A stretch of 7,933 nucleotides of DNA from an uncultured Mycoplasmatota bacterium (lineage in GTDB: Bacteria; Bacillota_I; Bacilli_A; RF39; UBA660). The notes under the pieces are model-generated. The model made no database searches, was not told the origin of the DNA, and worked only from the letters and a program-made list of their open reading frames with translations. The translations under genes and the position numbers were made by a program. Positions 5,661-7,933 of this stretch are shown here, piece after piece. Positions within the stretch are counted from its first letter, which is position 1, and each line of letters starts with the position of its first letter. The stretch is taken from positions 1-7,933 of the forward strand of contig CANRVM010000053.1 of assembly GCA_947643295.1 (NCBI GenBank). The letters run 5' to 3'.

Positions 5661-6038
5661 CTATTTTGTACCAAGATATTGGTATTCTTGATATTCTTTT
5701 TTCTTATCCTTCTTCTCTCTTCTTTTTAATGTCTCTAAGTTATCTGAAATCTTAAAGAGACAAAATTTTTCCATATTTTCTATTTCTTCTGTAAGCGGAA
5801 TCGATTCCTCGTTCCAATAAATGTTAATAGTATTCTCGTTATGAGAAGTTGGTAACTGGCTAAGTTCCCCCGAACGATAAGTCTTAAACTTTTCATCTTC
5901 CGTTGTATATAAATGAGCATGCTTTTCCTGTTTGCTACAATCCATTTTTTTAGCACAACCAGATAAAGTTGTGGAACATAAGATGGTTGCTAATGATAGA
6001 CTAGCAATTCCTTTTTGTATTCTTAACTTTTTAATCAT
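5661..6038 (-). CDS. Predicted lipoprotein, N-terminal half of a probably frameshifted gene
   Basis: 125 residues. MIKKLRIQKG is a positively charged start, followed by a hydrophobic stretch and the lipobox LSGC with C28 as the lipidated residue, so the mature protein should be anchored to the outer face of the membrane. The next part contains KKMDC, then a His-Ala-His-rich HAHLYTTEDEKF, then a Lys-rich segment (RREKKDKKKEYQEYQY) just before the stop. The start is secure: AGAGGGAG sits seven bases before the ATG at 6038. Its own promoter lies about 100 bases upstream. No recognised domain. The frame stops at TAG 5661-5663 while the following frame continues a plausible C-terminal half, so the expressed product may be truncated. 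Decay, a read error or recoding are all possible. Confidence 0.75.
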   Translation of the reverse strand: MIKKLRIQKGIASLSLATILCSTTLSGCAKKMDCSKQEKHAHLYTTEDEKFKTYRSGELSQLPTSHNENTINIYWNEESIPLTEEIENMEKFCLFKISDNLETLKRREKKDKKKEYQEYQYLGTK

Positions 6039-6135
6039 TTAAAATCTCCCTCTTTTCTAAAATTATTATATGCTTAAGCTCTTAATCCTTTATAAAATTC
6101 CTTATGTCACCATTCTTTCTTTTGTGTTGAGCTTT

Positions 6136-6164
6136 ATTATAACATCAATCATAAAGAAAAACAA
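6136..6164 (-). promoter_or_regulatory. Promoter of the lipoprotein gene
   Basis: TTGTTT (6164-6159), a 17-base spacer, then TATAAT (6141-6136) preceded by TGT, an extended -10. The predicted start near 6129 leaves a leader of about 90 bases. The -35 overlaps the candidate terminator of the regulator gene just upstream. Confidence 0.7.
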
Positions 6165-6180
6165 GGATATTCCCCTGTCT
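6153..6180 (-). terminator. Weak intrinsic terminator after the XRE-type regulator
   Basis: ACAGGGG (6178-6172) can pair with TCCTTGT (6167-6161) around a four-base AATA loop, using two G-U pairs, and is followed by TTTTCTTT (6160-6153). It begins right after the regulator's stop codon. The stem is marginal, so read-through is likely. Confidence 0.4.
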
Positions 6181-6951
6181 TTACACTTTTCTTGATTGAA
6201 TCTCTGCAATTTTTTCTAATACCTCTTTGGCATTACTTTCATTAATTTCTGTATATCCAAGTTCTTTTAATGCTTGTACTTTCGCGGCATTTAATTCTTG
6301 TGTTCTACTTAATTTTTCTTCATTTTTTTGCTCAATATCTTGGACAAAACGATTATGTGTTTCTGTGATTTTGGATTTAGAAGCTCCTCCATTATTATAT
6401 AGTGTCATTGCGCTAAAGATAATACTTTCAAAAATATATTGTTGTTCTTTGTTATAGATAAACTCCATAGGATCCGTATATCCTAATGATTTTGACATAT
6501 AGGCAAGAATATATAATAACTCTTGATTGGTATCCATTGATTGTAAAAATTGATATAAATAGCAATAAGTTTGGTAAGTAGTCTTACTCTTATCATCGGC
6601 TAATTTTTCTTTTAATAGATTAATAATATCAGATAATATTTCTTGTTCCTTTCGGTTAAATCCCTTTAAATCTGCCAATACTTCTCTGGTATTAGAAGAT
6701 AACTTTACGCCTTCATTTAATCTATTTTCTACATCAATAATATATTCTCCCGTGATTTCTAAACCATCAATATCACTTTCACTAGAAATATTTAACAAAC
6801 TTAATAATCTTACGGCTTTTTCTTTTGGCCATTGCTCCAATGAATCAAATGCCAAATAGTTATATAACATTTGTCTAGAAACTCCTAAATATTTTGCTAA
6901 TCTAACTTTACTGATTCCTAATTCAGCTAACTTATTATTTAAATTTTCCAT
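6181..6951 (-). CDS. XRE-like helix-turn-helix regulator with an unrecognised C-terminal domain
   Basis: 256 residues. Residues about 5-55 form a lambda-repressor-type helix-turn-helix: SKVRLAKYLGVSRQMLYNYLA at 14-34, with a VSRQMLYNYL-type recognition helix. Residues about 86-200 are predicted mostly helical (EVLADLKGFNRKEQEILSDIINLLKEK and later helices) and match no family I know. Residues about 200-256 are Glu/Lys-rich and probably coiled (FVQDIEQKNEEKLSRTQELNAAKVQALKELG). No transmembrane or enzymatic motif. Start: AGGAGGG at 6967-6961 sits nine bases before the ATG. The promoter just upstream contains a perfect palindrome in its spacer, suggesting self-regulation. It lies between mnmA and the lipoprotein gene on the same strand; whether it controls the lipoprotein gene is not visible. 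DNA binding is fairly sure, target unknown. Confidence 0.85.
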   Translation of the reverse strand: MENLNNKLAELGISKVRLAKYLGVSRQMLYNYLAFDSLEQWPKEKAVRLLSLLNISSESDIDGLEITGEYIIDVENRLNEGVKLSSNTREVLADLKGFNRKEQEILSDIINLLKEKLADDKSKTTYQTYCYLYQFLQSMDTNQELLYILAYMSKSLGYTDPMEFIYNKEQQYIFESIIFSAMTLYNNGGASKSKITETHNRFVQDIEQKNEEKLSRTQELNAAKVQALKELGYTEINESNAKEVLEKIAEIQSRKV

Positions 6952-6973
6952 CTTGTTTTACCCTCCTACTATA

Positions 6974-7001
6974 ATTTTATCATCTTTACGTAAATAGTCA
7001 A
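6974..7001 (-). promoter_or_regulatory. Promoter of the XRE-type regulator
   Basis: TTGACT (7001-6996), a 16-base spacer, then TAAAAT (6979-6974) preceded by TGA, an extended -10. The predicted start near 6967 is at the first base of the ribosome binding site, leaving a leader of about 16 bases. Confidence 0.7.
6985..6994. promoter_or_regulatory. Candidate operator palindrome in the regulator's promoter
   Basis: TTTACGTAAA is a perfect ten-base palindrome lying between the -35 and -10, where a bound repressor would block RNA polymerase. A related TTTACATA half is present in the adjacent terminator hairpin (7022-7029), with its inverse at 7010-7017. Autoregulation by the XRE-type protein is inferred. 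Confidence 0.45.
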
Positions 7002-7002
7002 G

Positions 7003-7030
7003 AAAAAAGTATGTAAAATGCTTTACATAC
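7003..7030 (-). terminator. Intrinsic terminator of mnmA
   Basis: On the minus strand GTATGTAAA (7030-7022), four-base loop, TTTACATAC (7017-7009), a perfect nine-base stem directly followed by six T (7008-7003). It begins 36 bases after the mnmA stop and ends one base before the regulator's -35 hexamer. Confidence 0.85.
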
Positions 7031-7066
7031 CTTGATTAAATTACTTTTATCCCTTATAATGCTTAG

Positions 7067-7933
7067 TTATAATAGATACCATAATTTTTCATTCTTTTTT
7101 TGAACGGTCTTGATGATTCCTCCACCTAAGCAAATATCCCCATCATAAAGTACACAAGCTTGTCCAGGCGTTACAGACTTTACTTTTTTATATTTTACTA
7201 ATATTTCTTTATCTTCTAAATAATCAATTTCTACTGGAATATCTTCTTGACGATATCTAAATTTTGCAAAACACTTAGTAGGTCTTAACTCACAATTAAA
7301 GTTAACATTACTAATAATACAACTATCCGAATATAAATACTCATTATCTCCAAAAGATACATATAAAATGTTATCTTCCATATTTTTCCCAACGACAAAC
7401 ATCTTATCTTGCATACCACCAATATTTAGACCCTTTCTCTGACCAATGGTATAATACATCAGTCCAATATGCTTCCCTACTACCTCTTTTGTTTCAATAT
7501 CAACGACCCTTCCAGGAGTAGCAGGTAAATAGTTTTTCAAAAATTCTTTAAAGTTTCTCTCTCCAATGAAACAGATTCCAGTCGAATCTTTTTTATCTGC
7601 CGTTACAAGACCTAACTCACTAGCAATTTTTCGCACCATCTCTTTTTTGATATCTCCTAAAGGAAATAAAACGTTTTCTAATTGTTCCTTACTTAATTGT
7701 GATAAAAAGTACGTTTGATCTTTATTGGTATCATAAGATTTCTTCAAATAGCCATCTTCTATTTTAGCATAATGACCTGTCGCAATGAAATCAGCTCCCA
7801 GTCTTTTGGCTTCCTTCAAAAAAAAGTCAAACTTAATATATTTATTACACATAATGTCAGGATTTGGTGTTCTACCCTTTTTTAACTCATCTAAAAAGTA
7901 AGTAAACACGTAATCCCAATATTCTTTAATAAA
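7067..7933 (-). CDS. mnmA: tRNA-specific 2-thiouridylase MnmA, 5' end outside the window
   Basis: Adds sulfur to position 2 of U34 in tRNA Lys, Glu and Gln, using ATP and sulfur relayed from a cysteine desulfurase (family knowledge). Seen: 288 residues, open to the window edge. A GTG at 7909 could look like a start, but the frame reads on upstream as FIKEYWDYVF, typical internal MnmA sequence, so that codon is an ordinary Val. About 75-90 N-terminal residues with the SGGVDS ATP-binding loop are missing off the edge (family length about 360). Present are PNPDIMCNKYIKF with the first catalytic Cys, ATGHYAK, DQTYFLSQL, STGICFIGERNF with the second catalytic Cys, the YYTIGQRKGLNIGG segment, and the C-terminal beta-barrel with TPGQACVLYDGDICLGGG. 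Its own terminator follows. In many Bacilli the gene sits beside a cysteine desulfurase gene, which could lie beyond 7933. Confidence 0.96.
   Translation of the reverse strand, partial: FIKEYWDYVFTYFLDELKKGRTPNPDIMCNKYIKFDFFLKEAKRLGADFIATGHYAKIEDGYLKKSYDTNKDQTYFLSQLSKEQLENVLFPLGDIKKEMVRKIASELGLVTADKKDSTGICFIGERNFKEFLKNYLPATPGRVVDIETKEVVGKHIGLMYYTIGQRKGLNIGGMQDKMFVVGKNMEDNILYVSFGDNEYLYSDSCIISNVNFNCELRPTKCFAKFRYRQEDIPVEIDYLEDKEILVKYKKVKSVTPGQACVLYDGDICLGGGIIKTVQKKNEKLWYLL

Noticed and set aside
5661..5710. Programmed -1 ribosomal frameshift site in the lipoprotein gene
   Set aside because: AAAAAAG is present but in the wrong phase for a canonical A-AAA-AAG slip, and no downstream stem-loop is evident. 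Mutation, tract variation or read error are simpler.
6168..6176. Third copy of the AGGGGAATA motif, upstream of the lipoprotein gene, suggesting co-regulation with the DUF1540-type gene
   Set aside because: Only nine bases match, and here they form part of a plausible terminator hairpin after the regulator gene, which explains the G run without a shared regulator.
6227..6457. Plus-strand 76-codon frame opposite the XRE-type regulator
   Set aside because: Antisense to a well-supported gene and without a start signal; Cys/Ser/Leu-rich composition is typical of a shadow frame.
1..7933. UGA-as-tryptophan genetic code, since no annotated gene ends in TGA
   Set aside because: Only nine stops are visible, Trp codons examined are TGG, and no conserved protein contains an in-frame TGA, so the standard code is sufficient.

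Overview
The window is very A+T-rich chromosomal DNA (around 30% G+C by eye). It fits an uncultivated low-G+C gut Bacilli/Mycoplasmatota-type organism of the RF39 kind. Three things support this: Bacillus-like neighbours (xerD directly upstream of deoB, as in B. subtilis ripX-drm), strong AGGAGG-type ribosome binding sites with TATAAT promoters, and a Cys-rich surface protein of a kind I associate with gut RF39-like genomes. That taxonomic call is from memory, not a search. All Trp codons I checked are TGG and no gene needs TGA as sense, so the standard bacterial code is assumed.

Layout. 1-1041 (+): the C-terminal part of a secreted Cys-rich protein whose 5' end looks broken or truncated. It meets rarA (1051-2283, -) at a shared bidirectional terminator. 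From the 142-bp rarA/xerD gap two strong promoters fire outward with almost identical architecture. xerD (2426-3322, +) and deoB (3332-4498, +) form a tight two-gene operon closed by a hairpin that also ends a convergent 58-residue Cys-rich DUF1540-type gene (4527-4703, -). About 720 bp without a convincing gene follow (4704-5427), including an 11% G+C core and several palindromes. Then come two minus-strand reading frames (5428-5649 and 5661-6038) that together look like one lipoprotein split by a -1 frameshift, a XRE-type regulator with its own promoter, candidate operator and terminator (6181-6951, -), and the 5'-truncated mnmA (7067-7933, -) with its terminator.

How the genes work together. 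The recognisable core is housekeeping: fork rescue (RarA), chromosome dimer resolution (XerD), nucleoside salvage (DeoB) and tRNA wobble thiolation (MnmA). The accessory part is envelope-related: a surface protein, a lipoprotein and an adjacent regulator. I see no defence system, CRISPR array, insertion sequence, rRNA or tRNA. The least ordinary features are the matched promoter/start modules of rarA and xerD, the two apparently frameshifted surface-protein genes, the extra cysteine knuckle in the DUF1540 protein and the palindrome-rich gap.
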